From NCBI RefSeq assembly GCF_002163625.1, contig NZ_CP020892.1:4862955-4926954 (forward strand): 64,000 nucleotides of DNA. The letters run 5' to 3'. Made by a program: the position numbers and the translations under genes. The notes beneath the pieces were generated by a model. The model had not been told where the DNA came from. It saw only the letters and a list, made by a program, of their open reading frames with translations, and searched no databases. The DNA comes from Pseudomonas sp. M30-35 (lineage in GTDB: Bacteria > Pseudomonadota > Gammaproteobacteria > Pseudomonadales > Pseudomonadaceae). Below, piece by piece: positions 41,904 to 53,639 of this stretch. The number at the start of each line of letters is the position of its first letter. Positions within the stretch are counted from its first letter, which is position 1.

Positions 41904-43324
41904 AATTCGATTATGCAAGGAACGATGAGCAAGGTAATAAATTCGAGAGCCGCAACCCTGCTCGCCCGGATGAGTGTGTCGGCCGCTACAGCGAAGTCAC
42001 CGATAGGGTCGTAGTCGATGGAATGATCGAAAAAGCGCGACGCGCGCAAGCCGAGTGGGCAAAAGTCCCCGGCGTACAGCGCGGTGATCTACTGAATAGC
42101 TATTTGATTACTGTAGAGCAAAACGTCGACCGCATTGCCGAGTCAATTACACTTGAACAAGGCAAGACTATCGTTGAAAGCCGTAATGAGATTCTCAAAG
42201 GCTGCGCAGAAGGTCGTTTCATAGCATCTGAAGCTGCCCGCCAGCAGGTTCAGACGATAGCATCGGCGAGAAGTGACGTGCGCAATCTTATTCTGCATCG
42301 GCCACGGGGTACGATATTCGCCATCTGCCCATGGAATTTCCCGGCGATGACCCCACTGCGCAAACTCTGCCCGGCCATCGCCTTCGGCAACGCCATGCTG
42401 ATCAAACCTTCGCAGTTCACTCCAGCGGCAGCGTTCATGCTGGCTGAGATTGCTGAAGACTTCTTCCCAGAGGGCCTGCTCCAAGTGATGCCCTGCCCTG
42501 GGCGGATGGCTAGTGAACTGGTGGCATCTGCCCGTTTTGACGGAGTGAGTTTCACCGGTTCGGTGGAAATAGGCCGAAAGGTTGCCGAAGCTGCAGCTAC
42601 CAGCCTAGTACCAGCTCAACTGGAGCTGGGAGGCAAGAATGCGGTAATCATCAACGATGTAATTGACCTCGATAGCTGTCTAGACCAAGTCTTCGCCGCC
42701 TCCTTTCAAACCAGCGGCCAGCGTTGCACAAGTATCAGCCGAGTCATAGTAAAGCGTGATCTGCACAGCGCAGTTGTCGATGGACTGGCCGCGCGCGTAC
42801 GCAAACTGTCACTTGGTGACGGAATGGCCGCAGGCACCGGGATGGGGCCACTATGCCACCAAGAGCATTGGCAGTCGGTCAGGGATATGACAGCCAAGGC
42901 CATCACTGAGGGCGCCGAACTGATAGTCGGTGGCGACATTGATGTTTTGGAGACCTGTCCTGGAGGTTACTTCTACAAAGCAACGATCCTGAACAATGCG
43001 GACCGTTCGCCCACCGCCAGCCGAGAGGAAATTTTCGGGCCAGTACTGTCAATCATGTCTTACGACAGTTTTGATCAAGCATTGAAATTGCTGAACTCAA
43101 CTCGTTTCGGACTGACTTCGAGCCTGTTCTCTGACTCTCATTGTCTTATCCAGCGGTTCCTTCAGGAAAGCCAGCACGGCATGTTGCATGTCAATAACGG
43201 CACTGTGCCTGATGTAAACATGCCCTTTGGTGGCATGAAAAGCTCAGGCGTTGGCTCATATTCGGTAGGGGCTTCAGTCGCAGCGTTCTACACCGTCGAG
43301 CAGTCAGCCTATCTCGCATGGTGA
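41900..43324 (+). CDS. NAD(P)-dependent aldehyde dehydrogenase
   Basis: 474 residues. The catalytic Cys lies in TSGQRCTSISR, with LELGGKNAVI (general base Glu), WNFPAMTPLRKLCPAIAFGNAMLIKPSQ (cofactor site) and FGGMKSSGVG at the end, typical of succinate-semialdehyde/methylmalonate-type dehydrogenases. It oxidises the aldehyde made by the GMC enzyme to the acid. ATGA overlap means translational coupling. Confidence 0.9.
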   Translation: MKFDYARNDEQGNKFESRNPARPDECVGRYSEVTDRVVVDGMIEKARRAQAEWAKVPGVQRGDLLNSYLITVEQNVDRIAESITLEQGKTIVESRNEILKGCAEGRFIASEAARQQVQTIASARSDVRNLILHRPRGTIFAICPWNFPAMTPLRKLCPAIAFGNAMLIKPSQFTPAAAFMLAEIAEDFFPEGLLQVMPCPGRMASELVASARFDGVSFTGSVEIGRKVAEAAATSLVPAQLELGGKNAVIINDVIDLDSCLDQVFAASFQTSGQRCTSISRVIVKRDLHSAVVDGLAARVRKLSLGDGMAAGTGMGPLCHQEHWQSVRDMTAKAITEGAELIVGGDIDVLETCPGGYFYKATILNNADRSPTASREEIFGPVLSIMSYDSFDQALKLLNSTRFGLTSSLFSDSHCLIQRFLQESQHGMLHVNNGTVPDVNMPFGGMKSSGVGSYSVGASVAAFYTVEQSAYLAW

Positions 43325-43405
43325 CATAAAACGAAAACTTGTATTTCCAGGGCTGACAGAAAGCAGTCCTTAGTTCGATATAAAAATAAAGACAGGACGA
43401 ATACA

Positions 43406-44461
43406 GTGAAACTAATGAAAATACTGACAGGTTTTTTCCTGCTGTTGCTGACCGCCGCAGCTCAGGCTACGACTCCTAACCCATTTGACTGGTCGTCAGT
43501 ACCCAAACAGGACGACCAGATCATTATGCGCCTGGCTCATTCTTTAAACATGGAATGGAGCTCGCAAACCGTTACGTTAAAACGCTTCGGTGAGTTGGTC
43601 GCCGTCTACTCCAATAATCGCATCAAACCGCAGATCTACCCGGGCTCGCAGCTAGGCGGGGAAAAAGAGATGCTCCAGCAGACTCGTCAAGGCGTTATTC
43701 AAGCGACCATTCCTGCGACCAATAACATGGCGCCGTTAGCACCCAGTCTAAATGTACTGCTGCTGCCTTATTTGACTCAGAGCACTGACGAGTCGAACTA
43801 CCTGTTGGACAAAATTACGCCGTTTTTGGTACCGAGGGTCATCAATGAGGCAGGAGTACGGATAGTAGGCTGGGAGAATACAGGATGGCGAAACTTCTTC
43901 TACAACGCTGATCAGCCTATTCAAAAGCCAGCAGACCTAGCCCCGTTAAAGATGCGCGTTCCTCCGAACGCAATCATGCTCGGCACCTATAAAGCATGGG
44001 GCGCATCACCGGCACCAATAGCCTGGAACGAGTTGTACAGCGCCTTGCAACAGGGTGTAGTCAAAGGCGGTGACAGCCCGATCTCCGACATACTCGGGAT
44101 GAAGTTCGATGAGGTCATTACGCGCGTTACTCGGTTGCACTACACAATTCTTACCCACCCAATCGTCGTCTCCGAGCACTGGTTCCAAAAGTTGCCGCCA
44201 GATTTACAGGAAGCCGTGCTCCGCGCTGGAAGGGAAACCACGGATTACGTGCGCTGGTGGCAACCTCTCGACGAAGCTCGCTGGTGGAAGCAAGCGAAAG
44301 AGGCGGGCCTGAAGATCGACACGATCGAAGATGAATCGGAGTGGCGTGAGAAAGCGCAAGCGATATGGCCGCGCTATTACGGACTGATTGGTGAAGATGG
44401 GGCCGAGGTGGTGAAAGCTGCCACTGACATCCTCAAGACCTACCACAACAACAATAACTAA
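43406..44461 (+). CDS. TRAP transporter substrate-binding protein DctP
   Basis: 351 residues. Signal peptide MKLMKILTGFFLLLLTAAAQA, then a DctP-type receptor with MRLAHSLNMEWSSQTVTLKRFGELV, IYPGSQLGGEKEMLQQTRQGVIQ and LKMRVPPNAIML (the carboxylate-binding Arg). It delivers an organic acid to the DctQ-DctM permease encoded just after it. 81 bases separate it from the aldehyde dehydrogenase gene. Confidence 0.88.
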   Translation: MKLMKILTGFFLLLLTAAAQATTPNPFDWSSVPKQDDQIIMRLAHSLNMEWSSQTVTLKRFGELVAVYSNNRIKPQIYPGSQLGGEKEMLQQTRQGVIQATIPATNNMAPLAPSLNVLLLPYLTQSTDESNYLLDKITPFLVPRVINEAGVRIVGWENTGWRNFFYNADQPIQKPADLAPLKMRVPPNAIMLGTYKAWGASPAPIAWNELYSALQQGVVKGGDSPISDILGMKFDEVITRVTRLHYTILTHPIVVSEHWFQKLPPDLQEAVLRAGRETTDYVRWWQPLDEARWWKQAKEAGLKIDTIEDESEWREKAQAIWPRYYGLIGEDGAEVVKAATDILKTYHNNNN

Positions 44462-44529
44462 TGGCGCTAAAGCGTCTAGCGAACATCGGCTAGTGCCGCC
44501 GCTCGCAAATCAGTCTGCGGAGTGTGGAT

Positions 44530-45003
44530 ATGCTGGACATCATTCGAAAAATTCAATTAATGCTATGCCATCTGCTGTTGTCGGCGATGGTACTTGCCCT
44601 TTTCTTCCAAATTATTGCCCGGGGTTTCAATTTCGGCGTGGACTGGACCGAAGAACTTTCTAGATTTGCGTTCATTTCGTTCGTGTTCATCAGTGCAAGT
44701 TATTCAGCGCTGATGAAGGCAGACCTACGAATCGGGTTCTTATCCGACTGGCTTTGTCAGCGCATCGGCGAGACGCCAGTACAGCTGTTCATTACGGTAA
44801 TACTAATGAGCTTCGATTGCCTTATGGTCGTCTATTCCTTTGAAAACGTGTTAGACGGTCGCAAGTACCCCAGCGTATCGCCCGTGCTTGGATTCAATAC
44901 CAGCTATCTCTTTCTGGTGCTGGTTTTTGCTTTCGCGATGTCAGCAGTTGCGCGAGTTATAGGCTGGCGTGACCGTGCCGTTTCGGTGGAGGACGCCGCA
45001 TGA
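44530..45003 (+). CDS. TRAP transporter small permease DctQ
   Basis: 157 residues from the ATG at 44530 (GGAG seven bases before; an in-frame GTG lies two codons upstream). Four membrane helices; the family pattern is VDWTEELSRFAFISFVFISASYSALMKADLRIGFL. It works with DctM. The stop overlaps the next start by four bases. Confidence 0.87.
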   Translation: MLDIIRKIQLMLCHLLLSAMVLALFFQIIARGFNFGVDWTEELSRFAFISFVFISASYSALMKADLRIGFLSDWLCQRIGETPVQLFITVILMSFDCLMVVYSFENVLDGRKYPSVSPVLGFNTSYLFLVLVFAFAMSAVARVIGWRDRAVSVEDAA

Positions 45004-46289
45004 GTAATGTGCAGCTAGTACTGGCAATTGTTCTGCCATTGTTGCTTCTGTTGGGTGTGCCTATATATGCGGCGCTAGGGCTTACCGGGTTTGCTGCTGC
45101 CTACCTATTGGACGCACAACTGGTCTTCGCACCCCAAGCAATATTCAATGGAGTCGATAACTTCGCGTTATTAGCCATTCCGGCTTTTATTCTTGCCGGT
45201 AACATCATGGAAAAAGGTGGATTAACCCATGACATTATTCGGATCTTCCGCCGCGCATTTGGCAACATCCCCGGAAGCCTGGGCATTGTCACAATTTTTT
45301 CCTGCATGTTTTTCGCCGCAATTTCTGGCTCGGGTCCAGGAACGGTAGCAGCCATTGGATCAATAATGATCCCATCAATGATTCGCTACGGTTACCCAGC
45401 ACCATATGCTGCATCAGTCACAGCCACGGGAGGAACGCTAGGCGTTCTTATTCCGCCAAGCAACCCAATGATTATTTACGCGGTGATCGCTAACGTCTCT
45501 ATAGCTGACATGTTCGCCGCTGGGTTGATCCCTGGGTTGATCCTAGGGTTCGTTCTAGCATTTACCGCCTACATAGTGGCCAAGAAGTCAGGCGCGGTTG
45601 TTAATAACTTAGTGGATATGGAAACAGAGAGCGTGCCAGCACTTGTCTGGAAGGGGAAATTCGCTCTTTTCCTGCCTGTCCTTATTCTTGGCGGCATCTA
45701 CTCCGGCATGTTCACCCCGGTTGAAGCGTCAGTAGTGGCAGTCGTTTACTCACTGCTGGTTGCCCGGTTTATCTATCGCAAGCTAAATCGAGAAGCCTTG
45801 TCGTTAGCGTTTGAGCAGACACATCGGATCGGTGGGGCACTGATGATAGTGGTTGCCTGCTCCACCCTGCTGGCGACGACTATTACCCTCGAAAATATCC
45901 CGCAGCAGATCAGTGAAGCGTTTTCCGGCATTTCTACCAACCCGTTGGTCATACTGCTTTGGATTAACATTTTTCTGCTGTTTGTCGGGACCTTCATGGA
46001 GACTATCTCCGCTATTATCATCCTAGCCCCGATTCTTGTGCCTTTGGTAACGGCCTTTGGAATCAACCCGGTGCATTTCGGCATCATCCTAGTCACCAAT
46101 ATCCAAATAGCATTCCTGACCCCACCACTGGGCGTGAATCTATTTGTTGCCAGCCAAATATCTGGACTGCCTGTCGAAAAGATCATTCGTTCGATTTGGC
46201 CATTCCTATTGGCATTACTAGGCGTGCTGACACTGGTGACACTTGTACCGCAATTGAGTCTGTTCCTACCGTCTCTGCTGCGTTCCTGA
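45000..46289 (+). CDS. TRAP transporter large permease DctM
   Basis: 429 residues, about 12 membrane helices. Signature stretches are GSGPGTVAAIGSIMIPSMIRYGYPAPYAASVTATGGTLGVLIPPSNPMIIYAV and FTPVEASVVAVVYSLLVARFIYRKLN. It moves the acid across the inner membrane with sodium or protons. It ends the GMC-ALDH-TRAP operon, which is followed by a hairpin. Confidence 0.9.
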   Translation: MSNVQLVLAIVLPLLLLLGVPIYAALGLTGFAAAYLLDAQLVFAPQAIFNGVDNFALLAIPAFILAGNIMEKGGLTHDIIRIFRRAFGNIPGSLGIVTIFSCMFFAAISGSGPGTVAAIGSIMIPSMIRYGYPAPYAASVTATGGTLGVLIPPSNPMIIYAVIANVSIADMFAAGLIPGLILGFVLAFTAYIVAKKSGAVVNNLVDMETESVPALVWKGKFALFLPVLILGGIYSGMFTPVEASVVAVVYSLLVARFIYRKLNREALSLAFEQTHRIGGALMIVVACSTLLATTITLENIPQQISEAFSGISTNPLVILLWINIFLLFVGTFMETISAIIILAPILVPLVTAFGINPVHFGIILVTNIQIAFLTPPLGVNLFVASQISGLPVEKIIRSIWPFLLALLGVLTLVTLVPQLSLFLPSLLRS

Positions 46290-46302
46290 CTTCTCAGCGA
46301 TG

Positions 46303-46329
46303 GGCACCGACTACATTTGTATCGGTGCC
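46303..46329 (+). terminator. hairpin after dctM
   Basis: GGCACCGA (46303-46310) pairs with TCGGTGCC (46322-46329). Confidence 0.7.
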
Positions 46330-46443
46330 TCGACTGCAGCAGGTTTCAAAGTTTTTGACCTGAAGAGATTAAACTCCTCTCTTTATTGCAGTCTTTACTG
46401 GGGTTGCAGAGTGGCCTTCCCCTAGGTCTACCAATGCTAAATG

Positions 46444-46482
46444 TAGTGCTCGCCAGAGCTAGGGTTCAGGCCACATCAGATA
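46444..46482 (+). repeat. 39-bp direct repeat, right copy
   Basis: Differs from the copy at 37247-37285 by one base (G for T at the 26th position). It lies about 60 bases from the end of glmS. See the findings on the island. Confidence 0.85.
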
Positions 46483-46520
46483 AGGAGACACCCATGGTGC
46501 CTCCGAACAGAAACAGTGTT

Positions 46521-46580
46521 TACACCTTGGTATTAGCGCCAGCCGTCACTCAACAGTGACAGACTTGGCCAGGTTACGGG
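46521..46580 (-). other. attTn7-type target at the glmS end
   Basis: The glmS C-terminus reads [13 protein letters not shown], the conserved stretch recognised by TnsD; Tn7 inserts about 25 bases beyond the stop, near 46521. No Tn7 end sequences are visible, so this is an empty target beside a region that differs from the usual gene order. Confidence 0.5.
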
Positions 46581-48396
46581 GCTGGTCGACGTCTGTGCCT
46601 TTAAGCACTGCAACGTAGTACGACAGCAGTTGCAGCGGGATGGTGTAGAGAATCGGTGCGAGCGCATCATGGATGTGTGGCATGTTGACCACGTGAGTGC
46701 CTGCGCCATTGCTCATGCCGGCTTGTTCATCGGCAAACACGATCAGCTCACCGCCCCGTGCACGTACTTCCTGCAGGTTGGATTTAAGTTTCTCCAACAA
46801 CTCGTTATTGGGGGCAACGGTAACGACTGGCATATCTGCATCAACCAACGCTAATGGGCCGTGCTTAAGTTCGCCTGCCGGGTAGGCTTCAGCATGGATG
46901 TAGGAAATCTCTTTGAGCTTCAAAGCGCCTTCCATCGCCACCGGATACTGCGCACCGCGCCCCAGGAACAGGGTGTGGTGCTTCTCGGCAAAGTGCTCGG
47001 AAACTTTTTCCACAATAGCGTCCATCGCCAATGCTTCACCCAAGCGGGTTGGCAGGCGGCGCAGTTCAGCGACCAACTCAGCCTCAAGCTGTGGATCGAG
47101 CGTGCCACGCACGCGGCCCATGGCCAGCGTCAGTAACATCAGCGCGACCAGTTGCGTTGTGAAGGCTTTGGTCGAGGCCACGCCAATTTCAGGGCCTGCC
47201 AACGTCAACAAGGTCAGGTCTGACTCACGGACCAACGAGCTGATACCAACATTACAAATCGCCAGGCTAGCCAGATAACCGCCCTGCTCTGGAGACAGGT
47301 CTTTGGCGTTGCGCAACGCAGCCAAGGTGTCAGCGGTTTCACCGGACTGGGAGATGCTGACAAACAGTGTGTCGGCCTGCACCACAACCTTGCGATACCG
47401 GAACTCGCTGGCCACTTCGATCTGGCACGGAATACCGGCCAGTTCTTCGAGCCAATAACGCGCAACCATACCGGCGTGATAGCTGGTGCCGCAGGCAACG
47501 ATCTGAATGTTTTTAACCTTGGCGAAAATATCGGCAGCTTGCGGGCCAAACGCCTGTACCAGCACGTGATCTTCGGCCAGACGGCCTTCCAGAGTGCGCT
47601 GTACAACAGCTGGCTGCTCGTGGATTTCCTTGAGCATGAAGTGGCGATACTCACCTTTGTCAGCTGCTTCTGCGCCTTCGTGATATTGCACCTGCTCACG
47701 CTTTACTGCTTTGCCGTCAACATCCCAGATCTGTACGTCATCACGGCAAATTTGCGCGATGTCGCCTTCTTCCAGGTACATGAAACGGTCAGTCACCTGA
47801 CGCAGGGCCAATTGATCAGATGCAAGGAAGTTTTCACCAAGGCCCAAACCGATCACCAGCGGGCTGCCACTACGCGCGGCAACAATACGCTCGGGTTGCT
47901 TGGCACTAATAACGGCCAAGCCATAAGCGCCGTGCAGTTGCTTGACCGCTAGCTTCAGCGCAGCGCAAAGATCCAGCTCGGTTTTTAGTAGGTGATCGAG
48001 CAGGTGCACAATCACTTCAGTGTCGGTGTCGGAGCTAAAGGTGTAACCCTGCTCTTTGAGCTGGTCACGCAGAGCATCGTGGTTTTCAATGATGCCGTTG
48101 TGCACAACCGCGAGCTGATGCCCGGAGAAATGTGGGTGTGCATTGCGCTCGCTCGGTGCGCCGTGAGTCGCCCAGCGGGTGTGTGCGATGCCGACGCGCC
48201 CAGGCAGAGGCTCTGCCTTGAGCGCCGCTTCAAGTTCACTGACCTTGCCAACCCGACGGCGGCGATCGAGCTCGCCTGCCTCATTTAACAAAGCCACACC
48301 CGCGCTGTCGTAACCCCGATATTCGAGGCGCTTGAGGCCCTCAACCAGCACAGCGGTGATATTACGTTCAGCTACGGCTCCGACGATTCCACACAT
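46546..48396 (-). CDS. glmS: glutamine-fructose-6-phosphate transaminase (isomerizing)
   Basis: 616 residues. N-terminal nucleophile Cys2 (MCGIVGAV), glutaminase motifs [11 protein letters not shown] and [15 protein letters not shown], a C-terminal isomerase part with two SIS domains ([38 protein letters not shown]), ending [11 protein letters not shown]. It makes glucosamine-6-phosphate for cell-wall and lipopolysaccharide synthesis. It follows the DeoR-type regulator gene by 10 bases. Confidence 0.97.
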   Translation of the reverse strand: MCGIVGAVAERNITAVLVEGLKRLEYRGYDSAGVALLNEAGELDRRRRVGKVSELEAALKAEPLPGRVGIAHTRWATHGAPSERNAHPHFSGHQLAVVHNGIIENHDALRDQLKEQGYTFSSDTDTEVIVHLLDHLLKTELDLCAALKLAVKQLHGAYGLAVISAKQPERIVAARSGSPLVIGLGLGENFLASDQLALRQVTDRFMYLEEGDIAQICRDDVQIWDVDGKAVKREQVQYHEGAEAADKGEYRHFMLKEIHEQPAVVQRTLEGRLAEDHVLVQAFGPQAADIFAKVKNIQIVACGTSYHAGMVARYWLEELAGIPCQIEVASEFRYRKVVVQADTLFVSISQSGETADTLAALRNAKDLSPEQGGYLASLAICNVGISSLVRESDLTLLTLAGPEIGVASTKAFTTQLVALMLLTLAMGRVRGTLDPQLEAELVAELRRLPTRLGEALAMDAIVEKVSEHFAEKHHTLFLGRGAQYPVAMEGALKLKEISYIHAEAYPAGELKHGPLALVDADMPVVTVAPNNELLEKLKSNLQEVRARGGELIVFADEQAGMSNGAGTHVVNMPHIHDALAPILYTIPLQLLSYYVAVLKGTDVDQPRNLAKSVTVE

Positions 48397-48406
48397 AATT
48401 GGCTCC

Positions 48407-49177
48407 TTACGACTCTAAGCTCGCGCAGATCAATTTGATCCCACGCGACTGCAATTGGCTACGAGCGTCTTTATCCAGACGCTCATCGGTTATCAGGGTA
48501 TGTACACGTGCCCAAGGCAATTCGAGGTTGGGAATCTTGCGACCTATCTTGTCGCTCTCCACCATCACAATCACTTCACGGGCAACTTCAGCCATGACTT
48601 GGCTCAAGCCCAGCAATTCATTGAATGTTGTTGTACCGCGTGCCAAATCGATGCCATCAGCACCGATAAACAGCTGGTCGAAATCGTATGAACGTAGCAC
48701 CTGCTCGGCCACCTGACCCTGAAACGACTCTGAATGCGGATCCCAGGTGCCGCCAGTCATCAACAACACAGGTTCGTCTTCCAGCTCGCGCAGCGCGTTG
48801 GCAACGTTGAGCGAGTTAGTCATTACCACCAGACCGGGCTTACGCCCCAGTTCAGGGATCATCGCTGCGGTCGTAGTACCGCTATCGATGATGATGCGTG
48901 CATGTTCGCGAATACAGCTCACTCCCGAGCGGGCAATGGCTAATTTGTAGCTCGATACCGGCTGGCTGACGTCGACCATCAGTTCTTGCGGTAATTGCAC
49001 GGCGCCGCCATAACGGCGCAACAACAGGCCGTTCTTTTCAAGCGCGGCCAGATCTTTGCGAATCGTGACTTCTGAGGTCGAGAAACGTTTCGCCAACGCG
49101 TCGACACTCACTTCGCCCTGCTCGGTGAGCAAGGCAAGAATTGAATGACGGCGTTGCGGGGTGTTGCGTTTCGACAT
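48407..49177 (-). CDS. DeoR/GlpR family regulator (GlmR-like)
   Basis: 256 residues from the ATG at 49177 (the frame is open upstream, but conserved family members begin [10 protein letters not shown]). A DeoR-type HTH ([47 protein letters not shown]) precedes a sugar-phosphate-binding domain ([18 protein letters not shown]). It is encoded with glmS and probably controls amino-sugar synthesis. Confidence 0.88.
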   Translation of the reverse strand: MSKRNTPQRRHSILALLTEQGEVSVDALAKRFSTSEVTIRKDLAALEKNGLLLRRYGGAVQLPQELMVDVSQPVSSYKLAIARSGVSCIREHARIIIDSGTTTAAMIPELGRKPGLVVMTNSLNVANALRELEDEPVLLMTGGTWDPHSESFQGQVAEQVLRSYDFDQLFIGADGIDLARGTTTFNELLGLSQVMAEVAREVIVMVESDKIGRKIPNLELPWARVHTLITDERLDKDARSQLQSRGIKLICASLES

Positions 49178-49250
49178 GCTGTAAGTTTCGATTCGAAAGA
49201 TAAGTTCGTGAATCAAAACCTAATGAAGCTTTTAGGTCAAGTAAAACAGC

Positions 49251-49278
49251 AAAAAGGCCGCCAAATGGCAGCCTTTTT
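49251..49278 (-). terminator. terminator after glmU
   Basis: AAAAAGGC (49251-49258) pairs with GCCTTTTT (49271-49278), with an inner GCCA/TGGC stem; T-rich on both sides. Confidence 0.85.
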
Positions 49279-49327
49279 CAAGTTATCAACAGCCCAAACG
49301 AAAGTTAGCTCGTTAGCAGCCCTTGAT

Positions 49328-50686
49328 TCATTTCTTGGTAGGTCGTTTCCAGCCTTCGATATTGCGCTGTTTGCCGCGTCCCACTGCGAGGTTATCCACA
49401 GGCACGTCGCTGGTAATCACCGAGCCTGCGCCCGTAGTGACTCGATCACCCAAATTTATGGGCGCAACCAGTGAGGTATTCGAGCCGACAAATACATCTT
49501 CACCCATAATCGTGCGGTGCTTGTTAACGCCGTCATAGTTGCAGGTGATAGTGCCAGCACCAATATTGGTCCGCGCGCCGATTTCAGCGTCGCCCAAGTA
49601 GCTCAAATGTCCGGCTTTAGCGCCTTCACCGAGCACAGCGTTTTTCAGCTCTACAAAGTTACCCACATGCGCCTTGGCACCCAGTACAGTGCCCGGACGC
49701 AAGCGCGCGAATGGCCCGCAATCGGCGCCCTCACCTACTTCGGCGCCATCAAGATGGCTGTTGGCCTTGATGATCGCGCCTTTGCGCAGGGTGCTGTTCT
49801 TGATGATGCAATTGGCGCCGATCTCGACGTTGTCCTCAATCAGCACTTTGCCTTCGAGGATTACGTTGATGTCGATCATGACATCACGGCCGACGGTGAC
49901 GTCACCACGCTGATCAAAGCGCGCGGGATCACGCAGGGTCACTCCTTGCGCCATCAACGAGCGAGCAGCGCGTTGTTGATAGTGACGCTCAAGTTCGGCG
50001 AGTTGACGACGATCATTGGCGCCTTGCACCTCCATCGCATCCAAAGGCTGCTCAGTTGCAACCACTAAACCGTCCGCCACGGCCATGGCTATAACGTCGG
50101 TCAGGTAATATTCGCCCTGGGCGTTGCTGTTTGAAAGGCGCCCCAGCCAGTCGCCCAGCTTGGTTGCCGGTACCGCGAGAATACCGGTGTTGCCTTCATT
50201 GATCAGGCGCTGCGCTGCGCTGGCATCCTTATGCTCAACAATGGCTTCAACCTGGCCAGCGGCGTTGCGCACAATACGGCCATAACCGGTCGGGTCATCC
50301 AGGGTGACGGTAAGCAAACCGAGCTGTTGATCGTTAACCTGCAGCAACAGACGCTCAAGCGTACTCTTTTCAATCAGCGGAACATCACCGTAGAGAATCA
50401 ACACGCGGTCGCTGGTCAGCGCAGGCAATGCTTGGGCGACGGCATGGCCGGTGCCCAGTTGCTCGGTCTGCATCACGAAATTCAAATCATCTGCAGCAAG
50501 GCGTTCGCGCACAGCATCGGCGCCATGCCCAACCACCACATGAATGCCTTGGGGGTTGAGCTCACGGGCGATATCGATGACATGACCGAGCATCGACTTA
50601 CCAGCAACCGGGTGCAGCACCTTGGGCAAGGCGGAACGCATGCGTGTGCCCTGACCTGCTGCAAGAATGACGATATCAAGTGACAT
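49328..50686 (-). CDS. glmU: bifunctional N-acetylglucosamine-1-phosphate uridyltransferase/glucosamine-1-phosphate acetyltransferase
   Basis: 452 residues from the ATG at 50686; five codons upstream are also open. Uridyltransferase signature [23 protein letters not shown] and a C-terminal left-handed beta-helix of hexapeptide repeats ([24 protein letters not shown]... [17 protein letters not shown]). It makes UDP-N-acetylglucosamine. It is the expected gene between atpC and glmS in pseudomonads. Confidence 0.95.
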   Translation of the reverse strand: MSLDIVILAAGQGTRMRSALPKVLHPVAGKSMLGHVIDIARELNPQGIHVVVGHGADAVRERLAADDLNFVMQTEQLGTGHAVAQALPALTSDRVLILYGDVPLIEKSTLERLLLQVNDQQLGLLTVTLDDPTGYGRIVRNAAGQVEAIVEHKDASAAQRLINEGNTGILAVPATKLGDWLGRLSNSNAQGEYYLTDVIAMAVADGLVVATEQPLDAMEVQGANDRRQLAELERHYQQRAARSLMAQGVTLRDPARFDQRGDVTVGRDVMIDINVILEGKVLIEDNVEIGANCIIKNSTLRKGAIIKANSHLDGAEVGEGADCGPFARLRPGTVLGAKAHVGNFVELKNAVLGEGAKAGHLSYLGDAEIGARTNIGAGTITCNYDGVNKHRTIMGEDVFVGSNTSLVAPINLGDRVTTGAGSVITSDVPVDNLAVGRGKQRNIEGWKRPTKK

Positions 50687-50761
50687 AACAAAAGTTACCA
50701 TTGGTTAAAGACGGAATTCCTTTCCATACACTGCATTGCGCAGTTTTTGGCGCAGCAAAGA

Positions 50762-50787
50762 AAAAGGGTAGCCTAGGCTACCCTTTT
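50762..50787 (-). terminator. terminator of the ATP synthase operon
   Basis: A perfect palindromic stem: AAAAGGGTAGCC (50762-50773) pairs with the second half ending at 50787. T-rich on the minus strand, 32 bases after the atpC stop. Confidence 0.88.
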
Positions 50788-50818
50788 ACTTATCTGCAAA
50801 AAAGTCTGACTGCTGCGA

Positions 50819-51244
50819 TTAGCCGCCGAACTTCTTACGCAATTGCTGGACGGTGCGCAGCTGAGCTGCAGCCTCGGCCAGACGAGCAGCAGCAGAGCCG
50901 TAATCGAACTCGGCGCCTTGCTCGTTCAACGCTTTCTCAGCAGCCTTGACGGCTTCCTGAGCAGACGCTTCATCAAGATCGGCAGCACGCTGCACAGTGT
51001 CGGCCAAAACCTTCACCATGTTTGGCTGCACTTCAAGGAAACCACCAGAGATGTAAAACACCTCGGTTTCGCCACCTTGCTTGATCAAACGGATTGGACC
51101 CGGCTTCAGGTCAGTCAGCAACGGCGCGTGGCCTGGAGTGATACCGATATCACCCAAGTTACCGTGCGCAATTACCATCTCGACCAGTCCGGAAAACATC
51201 TCCGCTTCTGCGCTGACGATATCGCAATGGACTGTCATAGCCAT
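50819..51244 (-). CDS. atpC: ATP synthase F1 epsilon subunit
   Basis: 141 residues. [41 protein letters not shown] is the N-terminal beta-sandwich; the C-terminus ([24 protein letters not shown]) is the helical arm that regulates ATP hydrolysis. Last gene of the operon. Confidence 0.96.
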   Translation of the reverse strand: MAMTVHCDIVSAEAEMFSGLVEMVIAHGNLGDIGITPGHAPLLTDLKPGPIRLIKQGGETEVFYISGGFLEVQPNMVKVLADTVQRAADLDEASAQEAVKAAEKALNEQGAEFDYGSAAARLAEAAAQLRTVQQLRKKFGG

Positions 51245-51261
51245 AACCTTGCCTCACATTA

Positions 51262-51292
51262 CAGGTTGTGGATAAGTTTTATCCACAACCTG
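51262..51292. other. inverted pair of DnaA boxes forming a hairpin between atpD and atpC
   Basis: A perfect 14-bp stem with a 3-base loop: CAGGTTGTGGATAA (51262-51275) and its complement (51279-51292). Each arm contains a perfect DnaA box (TTATCCACA at 51279-51287 on plus, 51267-51275 on minus). As DNA it could bind DnaA; as RNA it forms a strong hairpin in the atp transcript. Confidence 0.7.
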
Positions 51293-51321
51293 ATGCGCCC
51301 GTTTCCAGGCGCATACGGTGA

Positions 51322-52728
<1,407 letters not shown>

Positions 52729-53589
52729 TTAAACCGCGGCAGCGCCGCCGACGATTTCCGAAATCTCTTGGGTAATTGCTGCCTGACGCGCCTTGTTATA
52801 GATCAGTTGTAAATCACCAATCAAATCACCGGCGTTGTCGGTGGCGTTCTTCATTGCAATCATCCGTGCAGCTTGTTCAGCCGCGTTGTTCTCAACCACT
52901 GCCTGGTACACCTGCGACTCCACGTAACGCACCATCAAGCCTTCGAGAAGCTCTTTGGCGTCGGGTTCGTACAGGTAGTCCCAGTGATGCTTGAGCTCTT
53001 GATCCGGAGTCGCCACCAATGGAATCAACTGCTCCACTGTCGGCTGTTGCGTCATGGTGTTGATGAACTTGTTCGAGACCACGGACAAACGATCGATACG
53101 ACCTTCGAGGTACGCATCGAGCATTACCTTGACGCTACCAATCAGATCATTGATCGATGGTTCTTCGCCCAGGTGGCTGATCGCAGCAACAACATTGCCA
53201 CCAAAGTTACGGAAAAACGCCGCACCTTTGCTACCAATCACGCAGAGATCAATCTCTACGCCTTGCTCGCGATTGCTCGCCATGTCTTTGACCAGAGCCT
53301 TGAACAGGTTGGTGTTCAGACCACCACACAGACCACGGTCACTGCTTACCACTACATAACCTACACGCTTTACTTCGCGCTCGATCATGAACGGGTGGCG
53401 GTATTCCGGGTTGGCGTTGGCCAGATGACCAATTACCTGGCGGATACGCTCCGCGTAGGGACGGCTAGACGCCATGCGCATTTGTGCTCTGCGCATTTTG
53501 CTTACCGCCACCTTCTCCATGGCGCTGGTGATCTTCTGCGTGCTTTTGATGCTCGCAATCTTGCTGCGAATCTCTTTTGCGCCTGCCAT
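52729..53589 (-). CDS. atpG: ATP synthase F1 gamma subunit
   Basis: 286 residues. N-terminal [36 protein letters not shown] and the C-terminal [37 protein letters not shown] form the rotating coiled-coil shaft. Confidence 0.97.
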   Translation of the reverse strand: MAGAKEIRSKIASIKSTQKITSAMEKVAVSKMRRAQMRMASSRPYAERIRQVIGHLANANPEYRHPFMIEREVKRVGYVVVSSDRGLCGGLNTNLFKALVKDMASNREQGVEIDLCVIGSKGAAFFRNFGGNVVAAISHLGEEPSINDLIGSVKVMLDAYLEGRIDRLSVVSNKFINTMTQQPTVEQLIPLVATPDQELKHHWDYLYEPDAKELLEGLMVRYVESQVYQAVVENNAAEQAARMIAMKNATDNAGDLIGDLQLIYNKARQAAITQEISEIVGGAAAV

Positions 53590-53639
53590 TTGACACCTAT
53601 CAGGTTAGCAAGCGAGGGCTGCAAAGCCCTCGCTGCGGC

